Positions 7,777-17,827 of a stretch of DNA of 64,000 nucleotides are shown piece after piece. How positions within the stretch are numbered: position 1 is the first letter of the stretch; every line of letters starts with the position of its first letter. Made by a program: the position numbers and the translations under genes. The stretch is from Saprospiraceae bacterium. Its GTDB lineage: Bacteria > Bacteroidota > Bacteroidia > Chitinophagales > Saprospiraceae. The stretch covers positions 124,001 to 188,000 of the forward strand of contig JADKAS010000001.1 of the NCBI GenBank assembly GCA_016715245.1, given 5' to 3'. The notes under the pieces are model-generated. The model was not told the DNA's origin. It did not search any database and saw only the letters and a program-made list of their open reading frames with translations.

Positions 7777-9789
7777 ATGGACTTTTTACTTACTTCAAAA
7801 TATGTACCAACAGGTGATCAGCCAAAAGCGATACAACAACTTGTTCAAGGTATTGAAACCGGAGAAAAAGTCCAGGTATTACTGGGTGTCACCGGTTCTG
7901 GAAAAACATTTACAATGGCAAATGTCATTCAAAAGGTTAAAAAGCCAACCCTCATCCTGACCCACAACAAAACTTTGACGGCACAGATTTATGCAGAAAT
8001 GACGGAATTTTTTCCTGACAATGCCGTTGAATATTTTGTTTCCTATTATGATTATTATCAGCCGGAAGCATATATCACCCACTCGGACACCTACATTGAA
8101 AAAGATTTGCAGATTAATGAGGAAATTGACAAACTAAGATTGCGCGCCACCACATCATTATTGTCTGGAAGAAGAGATGTAATCATTGTTTCATCCGTTT
8201 CGTGTATCTACGGTATGGGTAATCCGGAGGACTATAAAACAGGAATCATAAGGCTTGAAAAGGGGCAGGTAGTCAGTAGAAATGCTTTGTTGTACCAGCT
8301 TGTACAAAGTTTGTATTCACGAACTGAAACGGATTTTAAGCGGGGAACTTTCAGGGTTAAAGGAGATACGGTAGATGTTCATCTGCCTTACCTCGATTAT
8401 GGATACAGGGTTATTTTTTTTGGAGACGAAATTGAAAGCCTTGAACATATAGAAATTCAAAGTGGAAAACGAATAAGTGCTGTAGACAATGCGGCTATAT
8501 TTCCTGCAAATCTTTATGTGGCGCCTAAGGAAAGATTACAGCAGGTCATACGTTCTATAGAAGATGAATTGCACGCACATGAAAACTTTTTTATTTCTGA
8601 AGGGCGGTATCTTGAAGCGCAGAGAATTAAGGAAAGAGTCAATTTTGACCTCGAAATGATTCGGGAATTGGGTTATTGCAGCGGTATTGAAAATTACAGC
8701 CGGTTTTTTGACGGAAGAGCGCAGGGTACCAGACCGTTTTGCCTTTTGGATTATTTCCCTGAGGATTATTTAATGATTATTGATGAAAGCCATGTTACTT
8801 TGCCCCAGGTCAGAGGAATGTGGGGGGGAGACAGAGCCAGGAAACTCAATCTTGTCAATTTTGGTTTCAGACTCCCTTCGGCTATAGATAACAGACCGCT
8901 TAGTTTTGATGAATTTAAAAATGTAATCAATCAGGTAGTGTATGTAAGTGCAACACCTGGAGATTATGAACTTGCAGAAACAGAAGGAGTAGTTGTAGAG
9001 CAGATTGTAAGACCTACAGGTTTATTGGACCCACCGATTCATGTAAGGCCGAGCTTAAATCAGATAGACGATTTACTTGAAGAAATTCAGAAAAGAGTAT
9101 TGATTGATGAACGGGTTTTGGTAACAACACTTACCAAGAGGATGGCAGAAGAACTCACCAAATATTTACAGAGGCTGGATGTTAAGGTTAAATATATCCA
9201 CTCTGAGGTTGATACCATGGAGAGGGTTGAAATCATCAGAGATTTAAGGCTTGGAGGGTTTGATGTTTTGGTAGGGGTTAATCTGCTAAGGGAAGGACTG
9301 GATCTTCCTGAAGTGTCTTTGGTTGCTGTATTGGATGTAGACAAGGAAGGGTTTTTAAGAAATGCACGCTCCCTGACACAAACGGCAGGAAGAGCGGCCC
9401 GAAATTCAAACGGAATGGTTATATTTTATGCGGATAAAATTACGGATAGTATGCAGGACACCATTGATGAAACCAACAGGAGACGATCCAAACAGATACA
9501 GTACAATCTCGAAAATGGCATAACACCGACAACAATTTCGAAAAGTAAAGAGGAAATACTGAGTCAAAAGTCAATTTTGGATATCAGAGGCAAAAAACCG
9601 GCTGTTTACATCGAAGAGGAAATTAAATCTGAAGCAGCTGATCCTGTAGTAGCTTTTATGAACAAGGACCAGATAAGTCGTCTTATCTCCGAAACTGAAA
9701 ATAAAATGAAAGCAGCTGCCAAAGATCTTGATTTTCTTACCGCTGCACAGTTGAGAGATGAATTGCTTTCCCTTAAGAAAAAATTATAA
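7777..9789 (+). CDS. uvrB: Excinuclease ABC subunit B
   Basis: A 670-residue UvrB, the damage-verifying helicase-like subunit of nucleotide excision repair. Walker A GVTGSGKT is at residues 37-44. The beta-hairpin region YYDYYQPEAYI, the DESHVTLPQVRGM motif and the helicase motif VLVGVNLLREGLDLPEV with TAGRAARN are all intact. The C-terminal UVR domain (about residues 633-668) for UvrC contact is present. Length is as expected. It is transcribed alone, divergent from the hydrolase gene; the ATG follows a -7 box. Confidence 0.98.
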   Translation: MDFLLTSKYVPTGDQPKAIQQLVQGIETGEKVQVLLGVTGSGKTFTMANVIQKVKKPTLILTHNKTLTAQIYAEMTEFFPDNAVEYFVSYYDYYQPEAYITHSDTYIEKDLQINEEIDKLRLRATTSLLSGRRDVIIVSSVSCIYGMGNPEDYKTGIIRLEKGQVVSRNALLYQLVQSLYSRTETDFKRGTFRVKGDTVDVHLPYLDYGYRVIFFGDEIESLEHIEIQSGKRISAVDNAAIFPANLYVAPKERLQQVIRSIEDELHAHENFFISEGRYLEAQRIKERVNFDLEMIRELGYCSGIENYSRFFDGRAQGTRPFCLLDYFPEDYLMIIDESHVTLPQVRGMWGGDRARKLNLVNFGFRLPSAIDNRPLSFDEFKNVINQVVYVSATPGDYELAETEGVVVEQIVRPTGLLDPPIHVRPSLNQIDDLLEEIQKRVLIDERVLVTTLTKRMAEELTKYLQRLDVKVKYIHSEVDTMERVEIIRDLRLGGFDVLVGVNLLREGLDLPEVSLVAVLDVDKEGFLRNARSLTQTAGRAARNSNGMVIFYADKITDSMQDTIDETNRRRSKQIQYNLENGITPTTISKSKEEILSQKSILDIRGKKPAVYIEEEIKSEAADPVVAFMNKDQISRLISETENKMKAAAKDLDFLTAAQLRDELLSLKKKL

Positions 9790-9797
9790 AAGAAAAA

Positions 9798-10125
9798 TCA
9801 CATCATATTTAAAAGAAAGTGATAAGTTTCTTTTTCCAGTGTTGAAAAATCATGGTCAGATAAAAACAATTTTTTTATGTCGGTCATAATTTCTTCTTTC
9901 TGTTCTGTAGTGGGGTAATAGACACCTTTATAGCTTAAAATAGCCTGGAAAGCCTGAAAATCTGACATATTTTCAAAGTCAGCCAACACTTTTTCCAGCG
10001 CATTTTGCCCGATCTTATTTTTTTATCATTTCCCTTTCGTCCTCCGTAAATTCCATGTCCACGTGAGCAATGTAAATAAGGAGTAACCCTAAAAATTCAT
10101 TATAGCTGTATTTTAACTCTGACAT
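9798..10125 (-). pseudogene. Small TerB-like helical protein gene with one-base frameshift
   Basis: Two frames together encode one compact, helical protein. The first starts at ATG 10125 (MSELKYSYNEFLGLLLIYIA) and stops at TAA after EREMIKK. The second continues with KIGQNALEKVLADFEN and ends at 9798. A run of seven T on the top strand (10018-10024) is the break: removing one base gives a continuous 108-residue reading frame. The acidic early segment DMEFTEDEREMI resembles TerB/DjlA-type domains, but the family call is tentative. A -7 box at 10145-10152 fits the 10125 start. The start at 9989 would give only the C-terminal 63 residues. Error, true pseudogene or +1 recoding remain open. Confidence 0.6.
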
Positions 10126-10144
10126 GTTTACTTATTTTCAGTGT

Positions 10145-10152
10145 CAAAGGTA
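10145..10152 (-). promoter_or_regulatory. -7 box for the small TerB-like gene
   Basis: CAAAGGTA on the top strand reads TACCTTTG on the coding strand, 20 bases before ATG 10125. It supports the longer, frameshifted gene model. Confidence 0.5.
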
Positions 10153-10230
10153 AAGATTTATTTTCAGTAAATAAATCATGCTTTTGATTTTAATTAATTC
10201 ATATTTGTAAATTTACGAGATTGTCCCATG

Positions 10231-13200
10231 TCAATCAACAATCTCACATTCATTTTTAATAAAAATTTCTCCATTTCCCTGGTTTAGCAAGATCGGCTGA
10301 CTGTTTGCGATCCCGGAATTTGAAATCCTGCAATTATCAAGAATTAAAACACCGAGATTAAAAATCAAAGGGGAAGAAGTATGATTGCCGGTGATATTGG
10401 TTTCTCTCAATTCCATTTCATAAAATGCCGGAATATCCAGAATAACCTGATTGGATTGATTTTTTATAACAATATTTTGTCCTTGATCCATAATAACTGT
10501 GACATTTTTGTTGATGGGTGGCAAAATTTGTGATAATAAAATGGTGTCTCCATTTAATGATTGATCAAAACGTATGGTGTCGTTACAAAAAGTGGTTACA
10601 ATACCTTCCCTGAAGGTTCCGGGTCCAGTATCCTGAATGGAATTTACAATATAAGTATTAGGGCTAACATCCGGTCCCATTGCATTATTTCCTCCACCCA
10701 GACAGAGTATAAAAGTATCCTGATGAAACGCAATATTTTCTAACAAAACTTTAGATAGACTGGATGGACCCGCTATTGTTGTACTATTACTATGAATATA
10801 GGTTGGAATATTAGGGGAAATAATGGTTCTTACATTTGTTAAATCTGTAATCGTGCCACCATTTCTCTTCATAAAACCATTGGAATTTACCATCACATCG
10901 TAATTACCTTCCAGATTGTCGGTATTAAATTTCCAATGACCACTCGGAGAAACATTAGTAATATGAATACCTTGTTCATTCATCAACGGAAGACATCTGT
11001 TTCCATAATCAGCAGCGATGAATCTTCCGGTGATACTGCCAGAAAGCGTATTGTTTTTTAATTTAAATCCCATATTTCGCATTGCAGATCCTTGTCTGAA
11101 GGGCATAAATCCTTTGTAATCCAGTGCAGTATTGTTTTGAAAAAACCTTCTGAATGGACCGTGTATACCACCTCCTGACCATGTTTCGAAAGTGCCGGTG
11201 AATTCCAGACCGGAATATTGAAAACCAGCGTTGGTTTGACATAAAATTCCGGGATTTCCTGCATAACCTAAGGATAATAAGGAAGTGTCTGTTGTTGCTA
11301 TAGTTCCGCTTTTTATCATTAATTTGGCCACATTTAATGGTGTTTCAAGAAAAACGGCGGCATTTGAATGTACAAGGAGTTGATATATTGAATTTGCAGA
11401 ATGTGCGGTAGGGTAAGGCAGCGTAGCATTTGCTCTGAAAAAACCTGTACCGGAAATACTTTGATTCTGACCATTAACAGAATACGTATTAAAGCCAAAA
11501 TTATCTGCACATACAATTTCACCGGTGTTATTGTTATATAGCCCGGAGGTATAAAAACCATTATTGACAAAATGTCCGCTAAGACCAACAGTTCCTATCA
11601 ATTCTGAATCTTCCTCAATGGTGAGGTTTTGACATGGTAAAACTGTGGAGGCAACAACCACCTCTCTTTTTTCACTAAGCAACCCTCCATTGATGAAAAT
11701 ATCTTTAACCCGAAGTGTAGGAAATCCCGAACCTGTTGTTTGGCCAATCATTTTGACATAAAAACCTTCAACCAGACTGTTGTCATCACCTCCACCAAAA
11801 GAGATTGTCCAATCGACCGTTTTATTAGTATTTAGTCGGACATTGTAGTTAAATTCTTCGCCAGCGTTATTATAAGTAGGATCTAATATATTGATAAATC
11901 CGGATCCAGATAACAGGGTTGTTCCAATCGTAATATTACTGCTCCCGGAGCCTGCTGCTGTTCCATCATTTCCATCAATATTAATAACCCCGGCTACATT
12001 GAGTTGACCAAAATGATTATTATCAGTACTGGAATATTCTCCCACCCAAAGATTTCCATTGACATTCAGGGTGCCTAATATGTTGATTATCCCCCACCGG
12101 GCACTCAAAGTAGTATTGCTGTATCCTGTTTGACTTCCTTGGGAAGATTGACCTAATGTCAAAACTCCGTCACTTAATACGTGTAAACTTTTTAAATACT
12201 TGACTACGATATCATTGGTTTGTCGTATATCATCAACGGTGACATCATGGTATAAGGTAATAGGTAATATGTCCGGTCCATTGGGAGGTACACCACAATA
12301 CCAGGTGGCAGATGCACTCCACAGTCCATTAGCCTTAGTGTAGTATCTGTTTTGGGCTGCAATTGTATTCGAAGAATTTACCCCTTCAAAAGGTGTGAAA
12401 TTTGTAGAAGAAATGGTGATTGAAACCACTTCAGCATTGAGCTCATTTCCTATAACTGCCTGGCATGCAACATCATAAATCAGATAAAAATATCTTTTGT
12501 ATTCACCTGTTTGACCAACAATATTTTGTGTTCCGTTAAAAACAAACTGGCCATTGGGATTAGCCACCGCTGCACCAAAAAGTATGGGTGAAAGTTCACC
12601 TGCATCTTTAATTGATTTAAATTCGGACATTGTTCCTTGAATGCTGCCAGGGGTCAGGCCTCCGGCATAATATAATTTTGCTGTCAAAACATCCGATGTA
12701 TTTGTTACACCCGTGGTATTGACTACCATTTGTGTTACTGTTTTTGCTACAGTAGTTCCCGTCATATTCAGGGTGATTTTTTTCATCGGAAATTCATATT
12801 GTCCGGCATTTGCAGATGCAGAAGGATTATATGTTTCCGATACAGTACTCCAAACATTCATTGTGGTTCCAGGTGTTAGAACGCAGATGTTAAAATCACC
12901 TGAGGGACTGTCATCTAACCTGTTTGCCACGGCAACAAGGTAGGTAAACCCTGCAGTTAATGAGTTCAAAAGAACTATATGTGACATAAAATCTATGGTG
13001 TCACTAACAAAACTACAACTGATGTCAGATTGTATGCAATTCAAATCACAACTTGCACCGGAAGAGCTTTTGCGATAAACATACACAGCAGGATAAAAAC
13101 CGGTTGTTTGAGGGTCAACTTTGATAAGATGTGTAGTAGCCGTTGCGGTAAACTGAAACCAAACATCCGGAATATCAGGATGAGGACAGAATGAAGGATT

Positions 13201-15690
13201 ACTTGGTGTGGCATCTGTGGTGGTTCCTGACGTCGGGCTTCCACAGGTTGATCCGGCCTGAGGAGTCAGGATGACAGGACTGACACAAAAATCATTGGTT
13301 AATTCTCTGATGCATACATTAAAATCACCGGGACTTCCATTTGATGTTTTTGCAATGATTCTGATTTTATATTCACCTCCTGTTATCAGATTATTTAAGG
13401 TTATTCCTGCAGCATTTATGGTTCCCAAAGAGGTTGTGCAGTTTGAGGCATATATCCAACCGCTGGCAGAGCTGCTGCCATTTGTCGGGTTTATTGAAAA
13501 TGCCATTGCAGTAGAAGTCGCCATAAATGAATACCAAACATCGTGATCATTTGTTAAGCTGGGTGTAGATCCGTAACAAGAGCCACTGACTACTACGGAA
13601 CAACCACAATTGGTATTGAAAGAAGAATTTGGAATGGATGTAGCGTTGATACATTCATCATTGGACACTGCTTCTGTAATACAGATCTGGTAGTCTCCCT
13701 CAACCGGATATCCAGCATTCACTTCGAACTTATATTCTTCACCTATCGTAAAATTTTTATAGTAAGAGCGATGGGTGTTATTATAATAGTTATATCCAAT
13801 AAAGCTTATGAAATCACAATTTATATCAAAAATCTGATTGGAATTGCCGATAGCTGTCATAGGACTTATCGGGTTGATATACAGGATTTGAGTCGTAGAT
13901 GTGGCAACGAAAGTGTATTTTGCATTTGAATATCCCTGCCCTTCAGAATTGCCCGTATACATCGTTGTACAATCGATACCGGAATTGACAGACAGCGGTA
14001 ATGCCTCATTGCAAAAAATATGTGCTGGAGGTACTGAAACACAAATCGAAAAACTTCCCTGACCGTTTTGGTTGTCTTGACTATAAATTCTAATGTAGTA
14101 ATTTTCTCCTACAACAAAATTTGTGGAAACAAATTGTACACCTTGAACGCAACCAAACTGAGAGCCGACACAATTTGTATGGAAAATTTCAATCACCGGA
14201 GTCGAAATATTTACATCGGATAATTGAATCTGATGAAGAGTATCTGTCGCTTCAAACCAATACCAAACATCATCATCAGCCGTGCCACCAGCGCACCCTC
14301 CGATGCCGGTTGCACCATTAGTATTTCCAGTAAGGGCGCCGGAACAATTAGCTCCATTAGTTATAGAAATCTCTAATGCATTATTGCAAAAATCATTAGC
14401 AGGTGGGGTGAAAACACATATGTCAAAATTGATTGGAGTGTTATTTGCTTCACCATCATAAACTCTGACATAAACAGTATCCCCAATGGTCAAACCTGTA
14501 AGATATAAAAGTTCATCTTCACCTGTTCCGTTATTATTAACACATTGTATGTGTGTTAATGAACTACACGAATTGCCGGAAAAAGCGGCAGCAGCAATAT
14601 CTCCTGAAGAATGAACTGTTATTTTGACAGCTGCCGTGCTATGGGTTACCTCAAAAGCATACCATAGATCTAAATACGGTCCGGCTGAACATGTATCCAG
14701 GGGAACAGTAGTTTCTGTTGCGCCCCCCAGACTGTTATCATAACTTGCATTATTACACACATTTCCATTTACGATGAGCATTTCTGAAGAGATACAATCG
14801 TCCTCAACTTCCATTGGAGGGGATTGGATACACAGAGATCCGGAGCTGGGTTCACTTGACCCTGAACCGTATAAACGAATATAATATTCGTCTCCGGAAA
14901 TCAAAGTATTTAATTCAAGTTCGCCATATCCCCCATCATAACTGACAGAAAAACATGCTATTTCTGTACCGGAACATCCATCACGGATTTCAGCTATAAA
15001 ACTGCCGGGTAACCAATAATCAAATACAGTAGAGAGTGAAATAATATGTCTGTTGCTGATTGCCGTAAATTTATACCAAACATCAAATGCCATGTCAATT
15101 CCGCAACTACCTACCCCTATATTCTGATCCGTGGCACCTTCTGTTGTTACTGACCACTCGCACACCTCATTGTTTACATCCGGTATGATATCAACGGCTC
15201 CGGAACACATATCGTGAGTCGGAGGACTAAAAACACAAAGGTCAAATTCTATAATTGCAGGTGTGGCGTCAGCTTCAAAAACTCTGAAATATATGGTGTC
15301 TCCAATCGTCAAACCTTCCAACAGAGCACTACCATAGGTGTTATTAGGATTAAAACAAGTGACGGAATCAGGGCTTGCGCAACTTCCGGCATAAAAGACC
15401 ATAACAGGAATACCTGTTGAATAACCGTATATATATACCCAATGACGGGTCTGCGTTGCTTCAAATTTGAACCACACATCATCATCTCCTACACCTCCGC
15501 AGGCATCATTAAAGCCACTGTCAGTAGCATTTTCTGTAGTACCAGCCGTAAAAGAATAACCACAGAGGTAGTCAGGGGAGGCCATTAGTAATATAGCTCC
15601 CGAACAATTATCATTTGAGGGTTGTGCAAAAATAGGATTGACTTCAATAATAGCAAACCAAAATAGAACGAAATATTTTAAATAAGACAT
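10231..15690 (-). CDS. Giant secreted multi-repeat surface protein
   Basis: About 1,819 residues from ATG 15690, which gives a clean signal peptide ending IFAQ; an in-frame ATG at 15744 adds 18 residues and looks worse. Roughly eight repeats of about 130 residues follow. Each begins near NDxCxxA, holds a central DVWYxF motif, and ends FxICV. A middle region (about 1000-1170) resembles the N-terminal domain associated with BNR-repeat sialidases, and then a WSASATWYCGVPP segment leads into a long beta-helix-like region. Many cysteines are paired within repeats. It ends at NECEIVD without a T9SS sorting domain, unlike its neighbour. Likely a surface-displayed adhesin or carbohydrate-binding protein; no catalytic residues recognised. 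Confidence 0.75.
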   Translation of the reverse strand: MSYLKYFVLFWFAIIEVNPIFAQPSNDNCSGAILLMASPDYLCGYSFTAGTTENATDSGFNDACGGVGDDDVWFKFEATQTRHWVYIYGYSTGIPVMVFYAGSCASPDSVTCFNPNNTYGSALLEGLTIGDTIYFRVFEADATPAIIEFDLCVFSPPTHDMCSGAVDIIPDVNNEVCEWSVTTEGATDQNIGVGSCGIDMAFDVWYKFTAISNRHIISLSTVFDYWLPGSFIAEIRDGCSGTEIACFSVSYDGGYGELELNTLISGDEYYIRLYGSGSSEPSSGSLCIQSPPMEVEDDCISSEMLIVNGNVCNNASYDNSLGGATETTVPLDTCSAGPYLDLWYAFEVTHSTAAVKITVHSSGDIAAAAFSGNSCSSLTHIQCVNNNGTGEDELLYLTGLTIGDTVYVRVYDGEANNTPINFDICVFTPPANDFCNNALEISITNGANCSGALTGNTNGATGIGGCAGGTADDDVWYWFEATDTLHQIQLSDVNISTPVIEIFHTNCVGSQFGCVQGVQFVSTNFVVGENYYIRIYSQDNQNGQGSFSICVSVPPAHIFCNEALPLSVNSGIDCTTMYTGNSEGQGYSNAKYTFVATSTTQILYINPISPMTAIGNSNQIFDINCDFISFIGYNYYNNTHRSYYKNFTIGEEYKFEVNAGYPVEGDYQICITEAVSNDECINATSIPNSSFNTNCGCSVVVSGSCYGSTPSLTNDHDVWYSFMATSTAMAFSINPTNGSSSASGWIYASNCTTSLGTINAAGITLNNLITGGEYKIRIIAKTSNGSPGDFNVCIRELTNDFCVSPVILTPQAGSTCGSPTSGTTTDATPSNPSFCPHPDIPDVWFQFTATATTHLIKVDPQTTGFYPAVYVYRKSSSGASCDLNCIQSDISCSFVSDTIDFMSHIVLLNSLTAGFTYLVAVANRLDDSPSGDFNICVLTPGTTMNVWSTVSETYNPSASANAGQYEFPMKKITLNMTGTTVAKTVTQMVVNTTGVTNTSDVLTAKLYYAGGLTPGSIQGTMSEFKSIKDAGELSPILFGAAVANPNGQFVFNGTQNIVGQTGEYKRYFYLIYDVACQAVIGNELNAEVVSITISSTNFTPFEGVNSSNTIAAQNRYYTKANGLWSASATWYCGVPPNGPDILPITLYHDVTVDDIRQTNDIVVKYLKSLHVLSDGVLTLGQSSQGSQTGYSNTTLSARWGIINILGTLNVNGNLWVGEYSSTDNNHFGQLNVAGVINIDGNDGTAAGSGSSNITIGTTLLSGSGFINILDPTYNNAGEEFNYNVRLNTNKTVDWTISFGGGDDNSLVEGFYVKMIGQTTGSGFPTLRVKDIFINGGLLSEKREVVVASTVLPCQNLTIEEDSELIGTVGLSGHFVNNGFYTSGLYNNNTGEIVCADNFGFNTYSVNGQNQSISGTGFFRANATLPYPTAHSANSIYQLLVHSNAAVFLETPLNVAKLMIKSGTIATTDTSLLSLGYAGNPGILCQTNAGFQYSGLEFTGTFETWSGGGIHGPFRRFFQNNTALDYKGFMPFRQGSAMRNMGFKLKNNTLSGSITGRFIAADYGNRCLPLMNEQGIHITNVSPSGHWKFNTDNLEGNYDVMVNSNGFMKRNGGTITDLTNVRTIISPNIPTYIHSNSTTIAGPSSLSKVLLENIAFHQDTFILCLGGGNNAMGPDVSPNTYIVNSIQDTGPGTFREGIVTTFCNDTIRFDQSLNGDTILLSQILPPINKNVTVIMDQGQNIVIKNQSNQVILDIPAFYEMELRETNITGNHTSSPLIFNLGVLILDNCRISNSGIANSQPILLNQGNGEIFIKNECEIVD

Positions 15691-15756
15691 TTTTTTTAAT
15701 GGCAAAAGAATGTTTATTTCCTCTCTTAGGTTGGGTAGTAACACAGTAAAGAATTT

Positions 15757-17427
15757 TTATATTTTAATAAAGGATTTGTATAAAGTGAAATCATAGGACC
15801 GGTTGGTTGCCTTTACGATATACAATCCGGGTAATAACAAATCTGTTTCAATGTGATTTGGGTTATTCGTATTTACAATCATTTTATTTCCTGCTCCATC
15901 ATAGATTTCAAAAATATATTCTTCAGGATTTTCAATTTTTAAAGCCAGTGATTTTGTCGCCGGATTTGGGTATACATTGATGGTAGGAATTATATCTTGA
16001 ACTTGGTGAACAGGCGACTCATCTTCTTCTTTAACGATGCTCAGCAACGCATCCTGGGTGCCGTTTAGTAATTTATCATCGGCGTCATCAGTATGTAAAT
16101 TCTGACTTCCTGCTGTAGTAAAAAAGATAAGAGTTCCTTCACTGTTAACCTTGACATCAAGACCACGATCATTACCATCTCCACCGTGAAAGGTCGACCA
16201 TATTAAATTTCCATTTCCACTTATCTTGGAATATACTGCATCCCAGGGACCACCGCCAAAAGTTTCCTGCATGGCATTTTTAATGGGTGAGAAATTTCCA
16301 CTTTGTGTCATCATATTCAAAATGGCATTTCCATCATTATCTATATCAATTCCAAAAAAGGTGTCCCACTTATTGCCTCCGAGATAGGTTGCCCATTCAC
16401 GAATTTTATTTTTATTAAATTTTACCAAAAACACATCTATATCTCCCTTGTGTAATTCATTAATGGCCCCGGCTGTTACTATATCCGTTGCACTTTTAGT
16501 GGGACCACCAAACCATATGTTGTCGTTTTTATCTATTTTGAGTACATAAATTTCATCTTTATCTGACCCACCATAATAAGTGGCATACACTTTTTTTCCA
16601 TCTTTATCAAAACTCATCAGCAAACCATCTCCTCGGCCTGCATAAGACCCATCATAAGCATTATTAGTGACTAATCCAGATGAAGAATAAGCCAGACCTC
16701 CCAACCACAAATTGTCTGATTTATCAATTTCCATTGTATAAAATGCATCTAAACCGACCCCTCCAACATAAGTGCTCCAGACTAATTGACCTTCTTTTGA
16801 AAATTTACTTAAAAATCCATCAGAACCTCCGCCATATAAAAGTTGATATGAACCAACAGTTGAAATTTTTGTGGACGACGAGGTATATCCGCTGATGTAG
16901 ATGTTTCCTTCAGTATCTTCATTTACTCCATACACAGCATCTTCACCACTTCCTCCATAATAGGTTGCCCATTCCAAGGTGCCATCCTCGTTAAATATAG
17001 CTAAAAATCCGTCATAGGTACCACCCCCATACGACGTTTGATGTCCATTAAAAGCAATATTTGCGATACTGCTGGTTTGTCCTGCCAAGGCAATCTTTCC
17101 TGATTTTAAGAGAGTGACTTTACCAGGTATGTCCTCAAGATTTCCGCCATAATACGTACTCCATATGAGTGTTCCGTTTTTGTCCCGTTTTTGCAACAAA
17201 ACATCGGAAAATCCTGAAAAAAAAGTTTGGTGCACACCGGGTGTTGTCACACAACCTGCCGTAGCCTGCAGTGTCGCAATAATATCGTCATTCGCTGCAA
17301 GTTGAATATTGAGGGAATAATCTTCGCTATTACCTCCGATATAGGTAGAATATTGTATCCGCTGAGTTTCTTGTGTAAAACAAAGATTTGAAAATAAAAG
17401 GACGGTTAAAAGTAAAAATGTTTTCAT
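15757..17427 (-). CDS. SBBP-repeat beta-propeller protein with T9SS sorting domain
   Basis: A 556-residue secreted protein with signal peptide MKTFLLLTVLLFSNLCFTQ. About seven repeats carry the pattern WxTYYGGxxxDxxxxxxxDxxGNIxxxG, typical of SBBP beta-propeller repeats. The last approximately 80 residues form a type A T9SS sorting domain (INVYPNPATKSLALKI, then LPGLYIVKA). Such proteins are exported through the type IX system and attached to or released from the cell surface. It lies 66 bases upstream of the giant repeat protein on the same strand and is likely its operon partner. Function unknown; a binding role is plausible. Confidence 0.85.
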   Translation of the reverse strand: MKTFLLLTVLLFSNLCFTQETQRIQYSTYIGGNSEDYSLNIQLAANDDIIATLQATAGCVTTPGVHQTFFSGFSDVLLQKRDKNGTLIWSTYYGGNLEDIPGKVTLLKSGKIALAGQTSSIANIAFNGHQTSYGGGTYDGFLAIFNEDGTLEWATYYGGSGEDAVYGVNEDTEGNIYISGYTSSSTKISTVGSYQLLYGGGSDGFLSKFSKEGQLVWSTYVGGVGLDAFYTMEIDKSDNLWLGGLAYSSSGLVTNNAYDGSYAGRGDGLLMSFDKDGKKVYATYYGGSDKDEIYVLKIDKNDNIWFGGPTKSATDIVTAGAINELHKGDIDVFLVKFNKNKIREWATYLGGNKWDTFFGIDIDNDGNAILNMMTQSGNFSPIKNAMQETFGGGPWDAVYSKISGNGNLIWSTFHGGDGNDRGLDVKVNSEGTLIFFTTAGSQNLHTDDADDKLLNGTQDALLSIVKEEDESPVHQVQDIIPTINVYPNPATKSLALKIENPEEYIFEIYDGAGNKMIVNTNNPNHIETDLLLPGLYIVKATNRSYDFTLYKSFIKI

Positions 17428-17827
17428 GTGGGTGTTTTATTAGGTTAATATTGCAATTTTGACAGTATGTTCATTGGCTTTGTAAGATGATTATTAAGTA
17501 TAAAATATCTTTACGTTGTGCCAAAAGACTTATTTAAAAAAATGTAGGGTATACGTACCTTTAAAGTTAATATTTAATCCTGATTTTTTTAAAATATTAA
17601 CATTTTTAAAAAAAAATATTTAACTTTCCTTCATTATTTAATAGAATTTTGGTGCGTAAACGTAGTCTTCCTGTATGTTTTTCCGGTTTTATTTTTTTAT
17701 ACATCAAGGCATATTAGATAATTTTCCTTGTTCACTTGAAAAAGCTCTTTTCTCTATTCTTGGTTCATTTTTAAACACTAAAAAATTCAGGCGTTTATAA
17801 TTCACAGAGAAGATATTACTTTTCAAC
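17428..17827. other. AT-rich intergenic region
   Basis: About 400 bases between the SBBP gene start and the CHAT gene stop. It contains A/T homopolymers and a weak AT-only inverted repeat around 17580-17620. No ORF, RNA gene or consensus -7 box was recognised. Confidence 0.4.
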
